Shown piece after piece: positions 44,256 to 53,573 of a stretch of DNA of 64,000 bases. Position 1 is the first letter of the stretch. Each line of letters begins with the position of its first letter. This DNA is from Rhodovulum sulfidophilum (GTDB lineage Bacteria > Pseudomonadota > Alphaproteobacteria > Rhodobacterales > Rhodobacteraceae): assembly GCA_003241785.1 (NCBI GenBank), contig QFPW01000019.1, positions 33,420 through 97,419 on the forward strand, given 5' to 3'. The notes under the pieces were generated by a model. That model was not told the origin of the DNA. It saw only the letters and a program-made list of their open reading frames with translations, and did not search any database. A program made the position numbers and the translations under genes.

Positions 44256-45224
44256 TCAGTTCATGCCCTGCTGCTCAAGATACTTGGCCGCCGCCGGCGC
44301 GCCCGAGGTGACAAGCTCGAGCGGGACGATGACGTTCCCCGTCTGCTCGCCCTTCAGGAGCCGGTCGGCGGTCACGACGATCGCGTCGCCGACATCGAGG
44401 AGCGGGATCGCCATCGAGGCGCGATAGACGGTGTCGCCCTCGCGCAGCAGTTCGAGCGCGGGCGGCGTGCCGTCCATGCCGCCGATGAAGGCCTTGGGGT
44501 CCTTCGGGTCCTTGCCGGAGGCGACCCAGGCCTTGTAGGCGCCCTCGGTCGCGGGATCCTCGATGCCGAGGATCACGTCGATGTCAGGGTTGGCCTGCAG
44601 CAGCGTGCGGGTCACGTTGAGCCCGTCCGAGGGGTTGATCGCATCCTGCTCGGCGACGATCTTCGCGTTCGGCGCCGTGGAGGCGAGGCCCTCGCGGATG
44701 CCCTTGCCGCGCAGCTGGCCCCAGCTCGCGACCTCGTAGCCGAGAAGGGCGACATTCGCCTCGCCGCCGAGGGTCTCGGTGATCCATTCGCCGGCATAGG
44801 CGCCGAGCCGGAAGCCGTCGTCGTACTGGGCGTAGCCGACCGTGGCGTCCTGGTTCTCCAGCGTCTCGCCGTAGGTGATCCACTTGATCCCGGCCGCGCG
44901 CGCCTGTTTCGCGATCGACTCGAAGACGGCGGGCTGCGGCACCACGGCCACGATCACCGGCACGCCCTGCTGGATCCAGGTCTTGAGCGTGTTGATCTGG
45001 CGGTTCATGTCCGAGCCGGGATCGTCGACCACGACCTGATAGCCCATCGCGGCGCCGGTTTCCTTGGCGCGGTTGAGCGAGGTCGTCACGGCGCCGATCG
45101 TCGAGGAGTTCGGAAAGCTGACCGCGATGATCTTCTCCTCGGCGCGCGCGGGGAGCGCGGCGAGGCAGGTCGCGACCAGCGCGCCGGTGAGCAGGAGGCG
45201 GCGGGAGAGAGACGGTGGCTTCAT
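44256..45224 (-). CDS. Ribose-type ABC importer, periplasmic binding protein
   Basis: 322 residues with a Sec signal peptide (RRLLLTGALVATCLAALPARA). Periplasmic binding protein type I fold: a first lobe from IAVSFPNSSTIGAV, the GSDMNRQINTLKTWIQQGV segment typical of RbsB-like proteins, and FIGGMDGTPPALELL in the second lobe. The ligand is a sugar-like molecule that cannot be specified from sequence. It is expressed with the CapA-like and oxygenase genes upstream. Confidence 0.9.
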   Translation of the reverse strand: MKPPSLSRRLLLTGALVATCLAALPARAEEKIIAVSFPNSSTIGAVTTSLNRAKETGAAMGYQVVVDDPGSDMNRQINTLKTWIQQGVPVIVAVVPQPAVFESIAKQARAAGIKWITYGETLENQDATVGYAQYDDGFRLGAYAGEWITETLGGEANVALLGYEVASWGQLRGKGIREGLASTAPNAKIVAEQDAINPSDGLNVTRTLLQANPDIDVILGIEDPATEGAYKAWVASGKDPKDPKAFIGGMDGTPPALELLREGDTVYRASMAIPLLDVGDAIVVTADRLLKGEQTGNVIVPLELVTSGAPAAAKYLEQQGMN

Positions 45225-45263
45225 CTGTTGCTTCCTCTGTCGGAGAATTGGTCTGGTTCTGGT

Positions 45264-46385
45264 TCAGGCGGCGGCGCAGGGTCTGGCGCAGCCGTCGCGG
45301 TTCGCGCAGGCGGGCGGCTCCGCGACGAGGGTCGTCCCGTCCGCCTCGAGGCGGATCCGGGTGCCGAAGGGGGCGGACAGCCGCGCGAGCCGGTCGGCGA
45401 TCTCCGCCGCCGCCCCGGGCGTCGCCGGGCGCGCCAGCCGGTCCTCGGCGAGACGGTGCGGGACGAGCCGGAGGCTTCCGTCGTCGAGGCCGATCTCGGC
45501 GATCATCCCGTCCGGCGACATCCGCGCCCACATCGCCCGCGCGGTCTCGGAGGCGGGCAGCAGAACCTGCTGGCCGACGAAGGTGCCGAGGCCGAAGAGG
45601 ATCGGCTTGCGGCGATGGAAGGCGACGGGATGGATCGCATGCGGATGGTGGCCGTGCACGACGTCCGCCCCGGCGTCGATCAGGGCGCGGCCCAGCGGCT
45701 CCTGATACTCGGCGAGATCGTCGCCGCTGCCGAAGCCCCAGTGGATCGTCACCACCAGCATGTCGCAGCCCCGCCGCGCCTCCGCGACCCAGGCCAGGGC
45801 CGTGTCGAGATCCTCGGGCACCGGATGGGTCCGGATCCGGATCACCGAGGGATCGCCCGGCTCCTCCATCTGGTACCAGGGGTCGATCTCGTAGCCGGTG
45901 CGGACGCGGATCGCCGACAGGCCGGGCCGGTCGGCGGCGGCGGTCGATCCGGTCGGCGTCAGGCAGGTGAAGGCGACGACGCCGATCCGCCGCCCCCCGG
46001 CCACGATCACATGCGGGCGGCGGGCTTCCGCGAGGGTCTCGCCGAAGCCGATCGTGGCAAGGCCCGCGCCCTCGATGAGCGCCCGCGTCGCGCGCATTCC
46101 GTCGAGGCCGTAGTCGGGAACGTGGTTGTTCGCCAGCGTGACGAGGTCGAGCCCCAGCAGCGGCAGGTCGGCGGCGAGCGCGGGATCGCCCTTGATGGTC
46201 ATCAGCTTCTCGAGCGGCGCGCCGCCCTCGACCAGCGCGATCTCGAAATTCCCGATCGCGGCCTCCGCCGCCGCCAGCCGGCCGCACAGCGCGGCGAAGC
46301 CCTCGGGCGGCGCGGCGAGGCGCCGGATCGGGATGATGTCGCCGGTCAGGGCGAGCACCGGGCCGCTCACTTGGTCGCCATCCAC
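45264..46385 (-). CDS. CapA-family metallophosphatase-like protein
   Basis: 373 residues. PGA_cap domain with LTGDIIPIRR at the start, VTLANNHVPDYG near 83, VTIHWGFGSG near 210 and VHGHHPHAIHP near 240, the metal-binding residues of this calcineurin-like fold. It has no signal peptide, unlike cell-wall CapA, so it is probably cytoplasmic. Its ATG lies 19 bp inside the oxygenase gene and it precedes the sugar transporter. It may act on the imported compound. The end is Cys-rich (ACANRDGCARPCAAA). Confidence 0.85.
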   Translation of the reverse strand: MDGDQVSGPVLALTGDIIPIRRLAAPPEGFAALCGRLAAAEAAIGNFEIALVEGGAPLEKLMTIKGDPALAADLPLLGLDLVTLANNHVPDYGLDGMRATRALIEGAGLATIGFGETLAEARRPHVIVAGGRRIGVVAFTCLTPTGSTAAADRPGLSAIRVRTGYEIDPWYQMEEPGDPSVIRIRTHPVPEDLDTALAWVAEARRGCDMLVVTIHWGFGSGDDLAEYQEPLGRALIDAGADVVHGHHPHAIHPVAFHRRKPILFGLGTFVGQQVLLPASETARAMWARMSPDGMIAEIGLDDGSLRLVPHRLAEDRLARPATPGAAAEIADRLARLSAPFGTRIRLEADGTTLVAEPPACANRDGCARPCAAA

Positions 46386-47386
46386 TTGGAGGTCCAGTGG
46401 TCGCCATAGGTGACCGGCGGGTATTTGGTCGGATTGTCCGGCGTCACGCAGGTTTCGAGCGTCTCGATCACCGCGTCGTAGTTCGGCTGGTGGAAGAAGA
46501 CCACCGAATGGCGCCGCGAGGTATTGGCGAGCTCCGCCGGCGGATTGACGACCCGATGCACGGTCGAGACCCAGCGGTCGTTGGTCCAGTTCTGCATGAT
46601 GTCGCCGATGTTGATCACGTAGGACCCCGGCTTCGGCACCACGTCGACCCAGTAGCCGTCGCGATGCCGCGCCTGAAGCCCGCCCGAGGCCTGGTCCGAC
46701 ATGAGCACGGTCAGCGTGCCATAGTCGGTATGCGCCCCGCCCCGGAGCTGCCCCGGCTCCGGCGGCTCGGTCTGCTCGGGATAGCAGATGATCCGGAGCG
46801 CGCTCATGTTCTTGTCGAGCTTGTCGTAGAAGAAGCTCTCCGGCAGGTCGAGCGCCAGCGCGAAAAGCCCCATGAGGTCGTTCGCGAGCCGGTTCATCCG
46901 CCGGTAGTAGGCCTTCATCGTCTCCTCGAACTCTTCGGGAAGCGCGGGCCAGAGATTGGGATGGAAGTGATCGCCCGCCTCCGGGCGCTCGTAATAGTCG
47001 CCGCCGGGCACGTCGACGGGACCCATGTCGATCATTTCCTTGAGATCCGCTGCCGAGCCCATGCCGCCGAGGCTCTCGCCCCGCATCGGCGTGTAGCCCC
47101 GGCTGATCGACGGCGCGGGCTGCTTGATCTTGAGCTTTTCCTCGACGGGAAGCCGGAAGAAGGCGCTCGCCATCTCATAGGTCTTGTCGATCTGCGCCTG
47201 GTCGACGCCATGACCGACGACCGTAAAGAATCCGATTTCGACGCAGGCTCGATTTATTTCCTCGGAAACCCGGCGCGTCCCTTCCGGATCACCGTTCAGG
47301 TATGCCGAGATGTCTATTTCCGGAATGGCGACCATACGGGGATCCGCCTGCGCCGATTTAAGGGTCGCGGTACTGGACTCGCTCAC
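46367..47386 (-). CDS. 2-oxoglutarate/Fe(II) oxygenase, isopenicillin-N-synthase-like
   Basis: 339 residues from GTG 47386, preceded by GGAGAAG. The open frame runs 41 codons further, but through the operator region. Jelly-roll dioxygenase: iron ligands His219 and Asp221 (GGAHTDYGTL) and His277 (STVHRVVNPP), with Arg292-x-Ser294 for the co-substrate carboxylate. N-terminal IPEIDISAYL and EIGFFTVVGHGV are typical of the IPNS/2OG superfamily. The substrate is unknown. It is the first gene of the operon leading to the sugar ABC importer, divergent from the GntR gene. Confidence 0.9.
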   Translation of the reverse strand: MSESSTATLKSAQADPRMVAIPEIDISAYLNGDPEGTRRVSEEINRACVEIGFFTVVGHGVDQAQIDKTYEMASAFFRLPVEEKLKIKQPAPSISRGYTPMRGESLGGMGSAADLKEMIDMGPVDVPGGDYYERPEAGDHFHPNLWPALPEEFEETMKAYYRRMNRLANDLMGLFALALDLPESFFYDKLDKNMSALRIICYPEQTEPPEPGQLRGGAHTDYGTLTVLMSDQASGGLQARHRDGYWVDVVPKPGSYVINIGDIMQNWTNDRWVSTVHRVVNPPAELANTSRRHSVVFFHQPNYDAVIETLETCVTPDNPTKYPPVTYGDHWTSKWMATK

Positions 47387-47439
47387 GTTTCTTCTCCGAA
47401 TCTTTCCATTGACGAGCCTATGCGGGCCGGGGGATCTTG

Positions 47440-47479
47440 AAAATTGTGAACAAGCAAAAATCGGATTGTTCACAATTTT
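47440..47479. promoter_or_regulatory. Paired GntR/FadR-type operators
   Basis: A perfect 14-bp inverted repeat AAAATTGTGAACAA / TTGTTCACAATTTT with a 12-bp centre. Each arm is itself a TTGT-N2-ACAA palindrome; the two centres are 22 bp apart, two helical turns. It lies between the oxygenase and the GntR gene, matching FadR-type consensus (TTGT-Nx-ACAA). Confidence 0.8.
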
Positions 47480-47532
47480 TGCGCGCCGATTGGGCGTTCG
47501 CATTGGCACCTCGATCGCGGGATAGGCAGCGC

Positions 47533-48222
47533 ATGGGTTGGCAGCGGCGGAATCACCAGGAGCTCGAGTTCGATCTGGCCGATCACGTCGGCAACCGCAT
47601 CCTGGCGGGGCACCTGCCGCCGGGGACGAAGCTCGGCGAGGAGATGCTGTCGGGGATCTTCGCGATCCCGCGGTCGAAGACCCGGCGCATTCTGCAGATG
47701 CTCGCGGACCGGCATCTCGTGGAGCTGGTGCCGAACCGGGGCGCGTTCATCGCGCGGCCGAACGCGAAGGAGGCGCGCGACATCCTCGCGGCGCGGCGGG
47801 TCATCGAAAGCGTGACGACGGAGATCGCAGCGAGGACGATCCTGACGCACCGGCTGCGCGCGCTCGCCGCGATCGTCGCCGAGGAGCGGCTGATCGGCCC
47901 GGCGCGGCAGCGCGAGCGCATCGCCCTCGCCGGGGATTTCCACCGGTCGCTGGCGCAATGCGCCCATAACGCCGCCCTGACCTTGTCGCTCGAACCCCTG
48001 ATCCTGCGAACCGCGCTGGTGCTTGCGAGCTTTCCGGCGCGGCCGGATTTCTCCTTCGCGGCCGCCCATGCCCGCGTGCTCGACGCGATCGAGGCCGGCA
48101 GGAGCTATCGCGCCCGCCTCGAGATGGAGCGGTGCCTCTTCGCCATCGAGGCGTCCCTCGACCTCACGCCGATCCCGATCGCCTCGGTGAACGTCGCGGC
48201 CGCGCTCAGCCGGCTGGGATGA
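47533..48222 (+). CDS. GntR-family regulator, FadR/FCD subfamily
   Basis: 229 residues from ATG 47533; a longer reading from 47437 would cross the operators. N-terminal winged helix (about 10-70) with GNRILAGHLPPGTKLGEE and IPRSKTRRILQMLADR. C-terminal FCD domain (about 80-205) with EARDILAARRVIES and metal-type His in FHRSLAQCAHN. It should bind an organic acid or sugar-like effector and repress both itself and the divergent oxygenase-CapA-ABC operon. Confidence 0.92.
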   Translation: MGWQRRNHQELEFDLADHVGNRILAGHLPPGTKLGEEMLSGIFAIPRSKTRRILQMLADRHLVELVPNRGAFIARPNAKEARDILAARRVIESVTTEIAARTILTHRLRALAAIVAEERLIGPARQRERIALAGDFHRSLAQCAHNAALTLSLEPLILRTALVLASFPARPDFSFAAAHARVLDAIEAGRSYRARLEMERCLFAIEASLDLTPIPIASVNVAAALSRLG

Positions 48223-48507
48223 GAGCGCGGATCCCCGAGCCGCCCTCGAAGTCGGCGGCCGGGGGCCGAGACGACAAAACGCCAGAAGCGAGCGGATCGC
48301 CCGCGCCTTGGCCAGAACAGGCGCGCTGCGGTCGGACCTGAGGCGCCGAAAAGCGGCGCGCGGGGTTTCAAGAACCCGCCGGACATTCGACGGAATTCAT
48401 CGCTGATCGGCGCGCCGCGGCATCCGATGCCTTTACATTCACGCCGGCTTTGGCCAAGCCTAAGGAAGAGCCAGCACGAGCCAGCCACTCATCAGCGAGG
48501 GGCGGCG

Positions 48508-50655
48508 ATGGTGCGTGGGGCATTCCGGACATATTTGCTTGCGAGCGGCGCGTCGATGGCGGCGCTGGGAGCGGCCGCGCAGACAGTGCCCGAAGACACG
48601 CTGGAGCTCGGCCCCCTCGTCGTCTACGGCGACCGGACGACGACCAACGCCGACCGGTCGCTGGGCAGCGTCGCGATCGTCGGCGAGCGGGAGCTCGAGT
48701 CCCCGACGATATCGACCTGGCGCGACAGCTTCCGGCTGATGGCGAACGTCCAGGCCGGCGACTGGGCGGAGAACGGCGTCAATATCCGCGGCGTCAACTC
48801 CGAGGGCCTCACCCCCGGCGGTCTCGGCGCGCCGCTCGCTTCGTTCTACATCGACGGCGTCCAGCAGACGGTGAACGGCACCCGGCGCGGCGCGCGGGGC
48901 ACCTTCGACACCGAGCAGTTCGAGGTCTTCCGCGGACCGCAGTCCACGCTGTCCGGCCGGGCCGCGCTCGCCGGCGCCATGTACCTGCGGACCCGCGATC
49001 CGGTCTTCTATTCGAGCGGCGCCGCCGAGGTGACCTATGGCGAGAACGACCACCGCCAGATCGGCCTGGCCTATGGCAACGCCCTTGGCGAGAACGTCGC
49101 CTTCCGCCTGAGCGGGGAATGGTCGCAGAAGGACAACGACATCAACTATCCGTCGTACGAGCGCTTCGACGGCTACGACGACTTCGTCGCCGATGAATAC
49201 TACACGATCCGCGGGAAGCTGCTCTGGCTGCCCACCGGGGACGACCGCACGCGGGTGCTGTTCAGCGCCTCGCATTCCTTTGACCGGCCGACCCCCGACG
49301 ACATCGTCGGTCCGAACTGGTCGTCGAACGCGCCGGGCTACGGGGCGCGGCGCGGCGATCTCTGGGGCGACATCCTGCCCGACTACTACGCGAGCCTCGG
49401 GCTCACCGAGCTGCCGGCGTTTCAGGAGCTGCGCGAGGGCACGGTCGACAACCTCGGCCTCGAGGTCACGCACGAGATCAGCCCGGACCTGCTCTTCACC
49501 TCGATGACCGGATACACGCTGTCGAACATGAGCCGGGATTCGATCAATGTCGGAACTCCGGGCGAATTCCTCACCACCACGGGCGAGTTCGACCAGAACC
49601 TGTTCTCGCAGGAGTTCCGCCTCAATTACGCGCGGGGTCCCTGGCAGGCCGTCGGCGGCTACTACCTCTCCTACGAGGACCAGAAGGCGCACCGGGAGCA
49701 GCAGCTCCTGAGCTACACGCGGAGCCGCAACAACGGCGACATCCTGAACCAGGCCCTGTTCGGCGAGGTGTCCTACGCGGTGGCGCCGAGCTGGCGGCTG
49801 ATCGGCGGCGGCCGAGTCGACTACGTCAGCCAGGACCTCGACGCCTGGGCGGCCGACAATGGCGTCACGACCACCGATACCTCGACGAGCTACGAGGACA
49901 CGGTCTTCATCCCGAAGCTCGGCGTCGAATACGACGTCGCGCCGAACCAGACCGTCGCGCTCGTCTATCAGCGCGGCTACCGGCCCGGCGGGTCGTCGAT
50001 CTACGTGGCGGACGGCAGCCAGTATTCCTACGATCCCGAATGGACCGACGTCGTCGAGCTTTCGTGGCGCGCGAGGCTCCTGCGAGACCGGCTTCGCATC
50101 GCAGCGAACGCCTTCTACCAGAACTGGAAGGATCAGCAGGTCGAGATCCAGCTCGACCCCGCCGATTGGCAGACGTCGCGCATCGTCAACGCCGGCAAGT
50201 CGAAGTCGTACGGCGGCGAGGTGGAGATCACCTATCAGGCGACGGAGCGGCTGAACGTCTTCTCCTCCATCGGCCTTCTCCATACCGAGTTCGAGGATTT
50301 CGAGGCCGGCGGCATCGACTACGCCGGCCAGTCCTTCCCGGCCGCGCCGGAGCAGACGCTGGTGCTCGGCTATTACTGGGGCGGCGACACCGGCTGGTTC
50401 TCGCTCGGCAACCTCAAGTACACGAGCTCGTTCAATTCGCGCATCGAGGCCGGCGTCGCCGAGCCGATCGAGCTCGACCCCTATACGACGGTCGATCTGT
50501 CGGCGGGCTATACCTGGGACAATCAGGCGCGGCTGACGGTCTACGCCACCAACCTCTTCGATCAGGAATACTTCACCTATGAATACGGGCCCGACACGCT
50601 CGCCACGCTCGGCGACCGCCGCGAGATCGGCGTCCGGCTCAGCTATACGTTCTGA
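48508..50655 (+). CDS. TonB-dependent outer-membrane siderophore receptor
   Basis: 715 residues from ATG 48508 after GAGGGG. Signal peptide to about residue 26 (LGAAAQT). Plug domain about 35-165 (VGERELES, QAGDWAENGVNIRGVN, VEVFRGPQSTL-like FEVFRGPQSTLSGRA), then a 22-strand barrel ending in the usual aromatic residue (VRLSYTF). A clear TonB box is not evident. It imports a ferric siderophore or similar complex. The genes for reduction and inner-membrane import follow on the same strand with almost no gaps. I did not find a convincing Fur or Irr site in the 285 bp before it. Confidence 0.93.
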   Translation: MVRGAFRTYLLASGASMAALGAAAQTVPEDTLELGPLVVYGDRTTTNADRSLGSVAIVGERELESPTISTWRDSFRLMANVQAGDWAENGVNIRGVNSEGLTPGGLGAPLASFYIDGVQQTVNGTRRGARGTFDTEQFEVFRGPQSTLSGRAALAGAMYLRTRDPVFYSSGAAEVTYGENDHRQIGLAYGNALGENVAFRLSGEWSQKDNDINYPSYERFDGYDDFVADEYYTIRGKLLWLPTGDDRTRVLFSASHSFDRPTPDDIVGPNWSSNAPGYGARRGDLWGDILPDYYASLGLTELPAFQELREGTVDNLGLEVTHEISPDLLFTSMTGYTLSNMSRDSINVGTPGEFLTTTGEFDQNLFSQEFRLNYARGPWQAVGGYYLSYEDQKAHREQQLLSYTRSRNNGDILNQALFGEVSYAVAPSWRLIGGGRVDYVSQDLDAWAADNGVTTTDTSTSYEDTVFIPKLGVEYDVAPNQTVALVYQRGYRPGGSSIYVADGSQYSYDPEWTDVVELSWRARLLRDRLRIAANAFYQNWKDQQVEIQLDPADWQTSRIVNAGKSKSYGGEVEITYQATERLNVFSSIGLLHTEFEDFEAGGIDYAGQSFPAAPEQTLVLGYYWGGDTGWFSLGNLKYTSSFNSRIEAGVAEPIELDPYTTVDLSAGYTWDNQARLTVYATNLFDQEYFTYEYGPDTLATLGDRREIGVRLSYTF

Positions 50656-50662
50656 GGCCGAT

Positions 50663-51676
50663 GTGACGACCCACGACGCCCGCGCCTTTCTCGACGTGCC
50701 CCTCGCCGAGGCGATAACCGGCGTGCGCCGGACGGCCGCCGAGGTCGGCGTGCCGGTATCGGAAGACGCCGGCGGCCTTCGGGTCGCGATGCGCTCCGGC
50801 ACGCTGCGGGTCTCGGAGGTGGGCGGCCGGACGACCCTCGACATCGTCGCGGCCGAGGCGTCGGGGCTGCAGCTGCTGCGGGACATGGTGGCCGCGCGCA
50901 TTGGCGCCCTCGGCCTGCGGCTGGACTGGCAGGGCGTCGCCGCGGGACGGTCGCCGGGCAACATGAGCCTCGCGCGGATCGAAACCGTCGAACGGATTTC
51001 GCCGAGCTACGCGCGGGTCCGGATGGCCGGTCCCGCGCTCGCTCGCTTCGCGCGCGGCGCCTTGCATTTCCGCCTGCTCTTCGGGCCGGAGGGGGCGGGC
51101 TGGCCCTCGACCGACGCGGACGGGGTGACCTGGTGGCCCGGCGGCGTCGACGCCTGGCACCGGCCGGTCTACACCACGCGCGCGATCGACCTCCTCGGGG
51201 GCGAGGCGGCGCGGATCACCTTCGACGTCTTCCTCCACGAGGGCGGCCGCGTGACGGCCTGGACGGCGCGCGCCAAGCCGGGGGACGAGATCGCGATCAC
51301 CGGCCCCGGCGGCGGCGACCGTCCGGCCGCGCCCTGGATGGGGCTGATCGGCGACGAAACCGCCGTGCCGGTGATCGCCCGCGTCCTGGCCGAGGCCGAT
51401 CCGGCGACGGTCGGCAGCGCGACGTTCTTCGTCCCCGACGCCCGCGACGTCCAGACGCTCGCCGCGCCGCCGGGCGTCGCGACGCGGTGGATCCGGCGCG
51501 GCGAGGCCGGCGGCCCGCTCGAGGCGCTCCGCGCCCTCGCGATCCCCGATCGGGACCGCTTCGTCTTCTTCGCCGCCGAGCGCGGCGAGGCCTTCGCCGC
51601 CCGGGACCTGCTGCGGGAGCGGGGATTGTCGCGCGGGGAATTCTTCGCCTCGGCCTACTGGAAGGCGGGCCATTGA
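50663..51676 (+). CDS. Siderophore-interacting protein with N-terminal DUF2218 domain
   Basis: 337 residues from GTG 50663, 7 bp after the receptor stop. Residues 1-95 resemble DUF2218 (often fused to this family), though its usual His-rich start is not obvious. Residues 105-225 are the FAD-binding domain (VRMAGPALARFA, and GGVDAWHRPVYTTRAID for flavin) and 230-335 the SIP domain, ending FFASAYWKAG, the typical ViuB end. It reduces ferric siderophore in the cytoplasm to release Fe2+. Confidence 0.9.
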   Translation: MTTHDARAFLDVPLAEAITGVRRTAAEVGVPVSEDAGGLRVAMRSGTLRVSEVGGRTTLDIVAAEASGLQLLRDMVAARIGALGLRLDWQGVAAGRSPGNMSLARIETVERISPSYARVRMAGPALARFARGALHFRLLFGPEGAGWPSTDADGVTWWPGGVDAWHRPVYTTRAIDLLGGEAARITFDVFLHEGGRVTAWTARAKPGDEIAITGPGGGDRPAAPWMGLIGDETAVPVIARVLAEADPATVGSATFFVPDARDVQTLAAPPGVATRWIRRGEAGGPLEALRALAIPDRDRFVFFAAERGEAFAARDLLRERGLSRGEFFASAYWKAGH

Positions 51677-52605
51677 GAGCGGTCGCGCGCGCCGCGCTGG
51701 CCGCTTTCGCCGTCTGCGCGCCCGGCGCGTCCCTGGCCTGCGACGGGCGCGTGATCGAGTCGGCGTCGGTCTTCGCGACGCCGCTTTGCATCCCCGAGGC
51801 GCCGAAGCGCGTGGTGGTGCTCGACGCGAGCTTCGCGCTCGGGATCGGTCTCGACACCGGCCTGCCGATCGTCGGCGCGCCGCTGGTCCGCATGAGCGAC
51901 GCGGATCTCAGGTCCCGCGCCGAGGCGGCCGGGGTCGCCAGCATCGGCGGCGTCGACGCCCCGAGCGTCGAAGCCATCGTGGCGCTGCGGCCGGACCTGA
52001 TCATCGGCTTTCCCGGCGATCCCGGCCTCGCCGCCGCGATCTATCCCCTGGTCGCGCAGGTGGCGCCGACGCTGCTCTACGCCGGGCTCGACTGGCGCGA
52101 CTTCCAGTTCCTCCTGGCCGGCCTGACCGGACGGACCGACGAGACCGCGGCGCGCTTCGCGGAATACGATGCCCGGCTCGCGGACGTCCGGGCGCGGATG
52201 CCGGACACCACGGTCTCGATCCTGCGCATCACCTCCTGGGACTTTCAGGTCTATCTCGACGGGCCGACCGCCTACGCGCCCTTCGAGATCCTGCGCGAGG
52301 CGGGCGTCCGGCGCGGCGCCTACGAGACCACCGACGACCCCGCGCTCTCGATGAAGCGCCCCGACTGGGAGGAGCTCGCGGCCCTCGACGGCGAGGTCCT
52401 GCTCTACATCGTCGGCGGCACCAACGACTCCGACAAGGACGGCCGCCTCGAGGAGGTGCTCGGCGACCCGCTCTGGCGGATGCTGCCCGCCGTCGCGGCC
52501 GGCCGGGCCCATCGCGTCGACCATGGACCCTGGATGGAGTTCAACGGCCTCGCGTCGGCCAACCGGGTGCTCGACGACCTCGAGCGCTACGTCATCGGCC
52601 AATGA
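51673..52605 (+). CDS. Iron-siderophore ABC importer, periplasmic binding protein
   Basis: 310 residues from TTG 51673, which overlaps the stop of the previous gene (TTGA). Signal peptide ends near ASLA. Helical-backbone (FecB/BtuF) fold with PKRVVVLDASFALGI, VEAIVALRPDLIIGF and a middle helix. It captures the ferric siderophore in the periplasm. The TTG start is unusual but no ATG or GTG fits. Confidence 0.88.
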   Translation: MRAVARAALAAFAVCAPGASLACDGRVIESASVFATPLCIPEAPKRVVVLDASFALGIGLDTGLPIVGAPLVRMSDADLRSRAEAAGVASIGGVDAPSVEAIVALRPDLIIGFPGDPGLAAAIYPLVAQVAPTLLYAGLDWRDFQFLLAGLTGRTDETAARFAEYDARLADVRARMPDTTVSILRITSWDFQVYLDGPTAYAPFEILREAGVRRGAYETTDDPALSMKRPDWEELAALDGEVLLYIVGGTNDSDKDGRLEEVLGDPLWRMLPAVAAGRAHRVDHGPWMEFNGLASANRVLDDLERYVIGQ

Positions 52606-53573
52606 CCGGCCGCGCCGGTGGCTTCGGCCTCCTTCTCCTGGCGGCTCTCGCCCTCCTCGCAGTCTGGGCCATGAGCGTCGGCGGCGGCGACATCGGCCTG
52701 GGACGGGTCTTCGCGGCCCTGGCGACGCCGGGCACGGAACGCGCCGACCTCATCGTCACCACGGTCCGCCTGCCGCGGGTCCTGGCCGCCGTGGCCGTCG
52801 GCGCCGCGCTCGCCGTGGCGGGCGGGATCATGCAGGCGATGACGGCGAACCCGCTCGCCGAGCCGGGGCTGCTCGGCGTCAACGCCGGAGCCGCGTTCGG
52901 CGTGGTGATCGCGATCGCCTTCCTCGACGTCACCGCCACCCGGGCGCTGGTCTGGATCGCCTTTCTCGGCGCGGCGCTCGCCGCGGCGGCCGTCCACGCG
53001 CTGGGGCGCGGCGCCGCGCCGATCCGGCTCGTGCTCGCCGGAGTGGTCGTCACAACCTTTCTCGGCGCGCTGACCGCCTCGATCCTCGTGCTCGACGCCC
53101 AGACGCTCGACACGGTCCGGCTCTGGACGGCGGGATCGCTGGCCGGGCGGCGCATGCCCGAGATCGCGACGGTCCTGCCCTACCTCGTTCCGGCGCTGTG
53201 CGCGGCGCTGCTCGCCTCCCGCCATTTCACCACGATGAGCCTCGGGGCCGACGCCGCCGCCATGCTCGGCCAGAGCCCGCTGCGCTGGCGCGCGGCCGGC
53301 GCGGCCATCGTCGTCGGCCTCGCCGGCGGCGCGGTGGCGCTCGCGGGACCGCTCGGCTTCGTCGGCCTGCTCGCGCCCCATATCGCCCGCCGCGCGGTCG
53401 GCGGCGACTACCAGCGGCTTCTGCCGATCGCCCTCCTCGCCGGCGCGATCCTCGCCCTCGCCGCCGACACGCTGCCCCGCGCCCTGCTCGGCCGCGACGT
53501 GCCGGCCGGCGTGACCCTCACCCTGATCGGCGCGCCGGTCCTGGTCTGGATCGCGCGGCGGCGAACCGGATGA
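52602..53573 (+). CDS. Iron-siderophore ABC importer, FecCD permease 1
   Basis: 323 residues. About ten helices of the FecCD family: RLPRVLAAVAVGAALAVAG, MTANPLAEPGLLGVNAGA and FVGLLAPHIARRAVG are conserved blocks, the last contacting the ATPase. ATG overlaps the binding-protein stop (ATGA), and its own stop overlaps the start of permease 2. Confidence 0.94.
   Translation: MTGRAGGFGLLLLAALALLAVWAMSVGGGDIGLGRVFAALATPGTERADLIVTTVRLPRVLAAVAVGAALAVAGGIMQAMTANPLAEPGLLGVNAGAAFGVVIAIAFLDVTATRALVWIAFLGAALAAAAVHALGRGAAPIRLVLAGVVVTTFLGALTASILVLDAQTLDTVRLWTAGSLAGRRMPEIATVLPYLVPALCAALLASRHFTTMSLGADAAAMLGQSPLRWRAAGAAIVVGLAGGAVALAGPLGFVGLLAPHIARRAVGGDYQRLLPIALLAGAILALAADTLPRALLGRDVPAGVTLTLIGAPVLVWIARRRTG

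Noticed and set aside
48223..48507. Fur, Irr or RirA box before the siderophore receptor
   Set aside because: I looked for inverted AT-rich 19-bp or TTTAGAA-type sites and saw none convincing.
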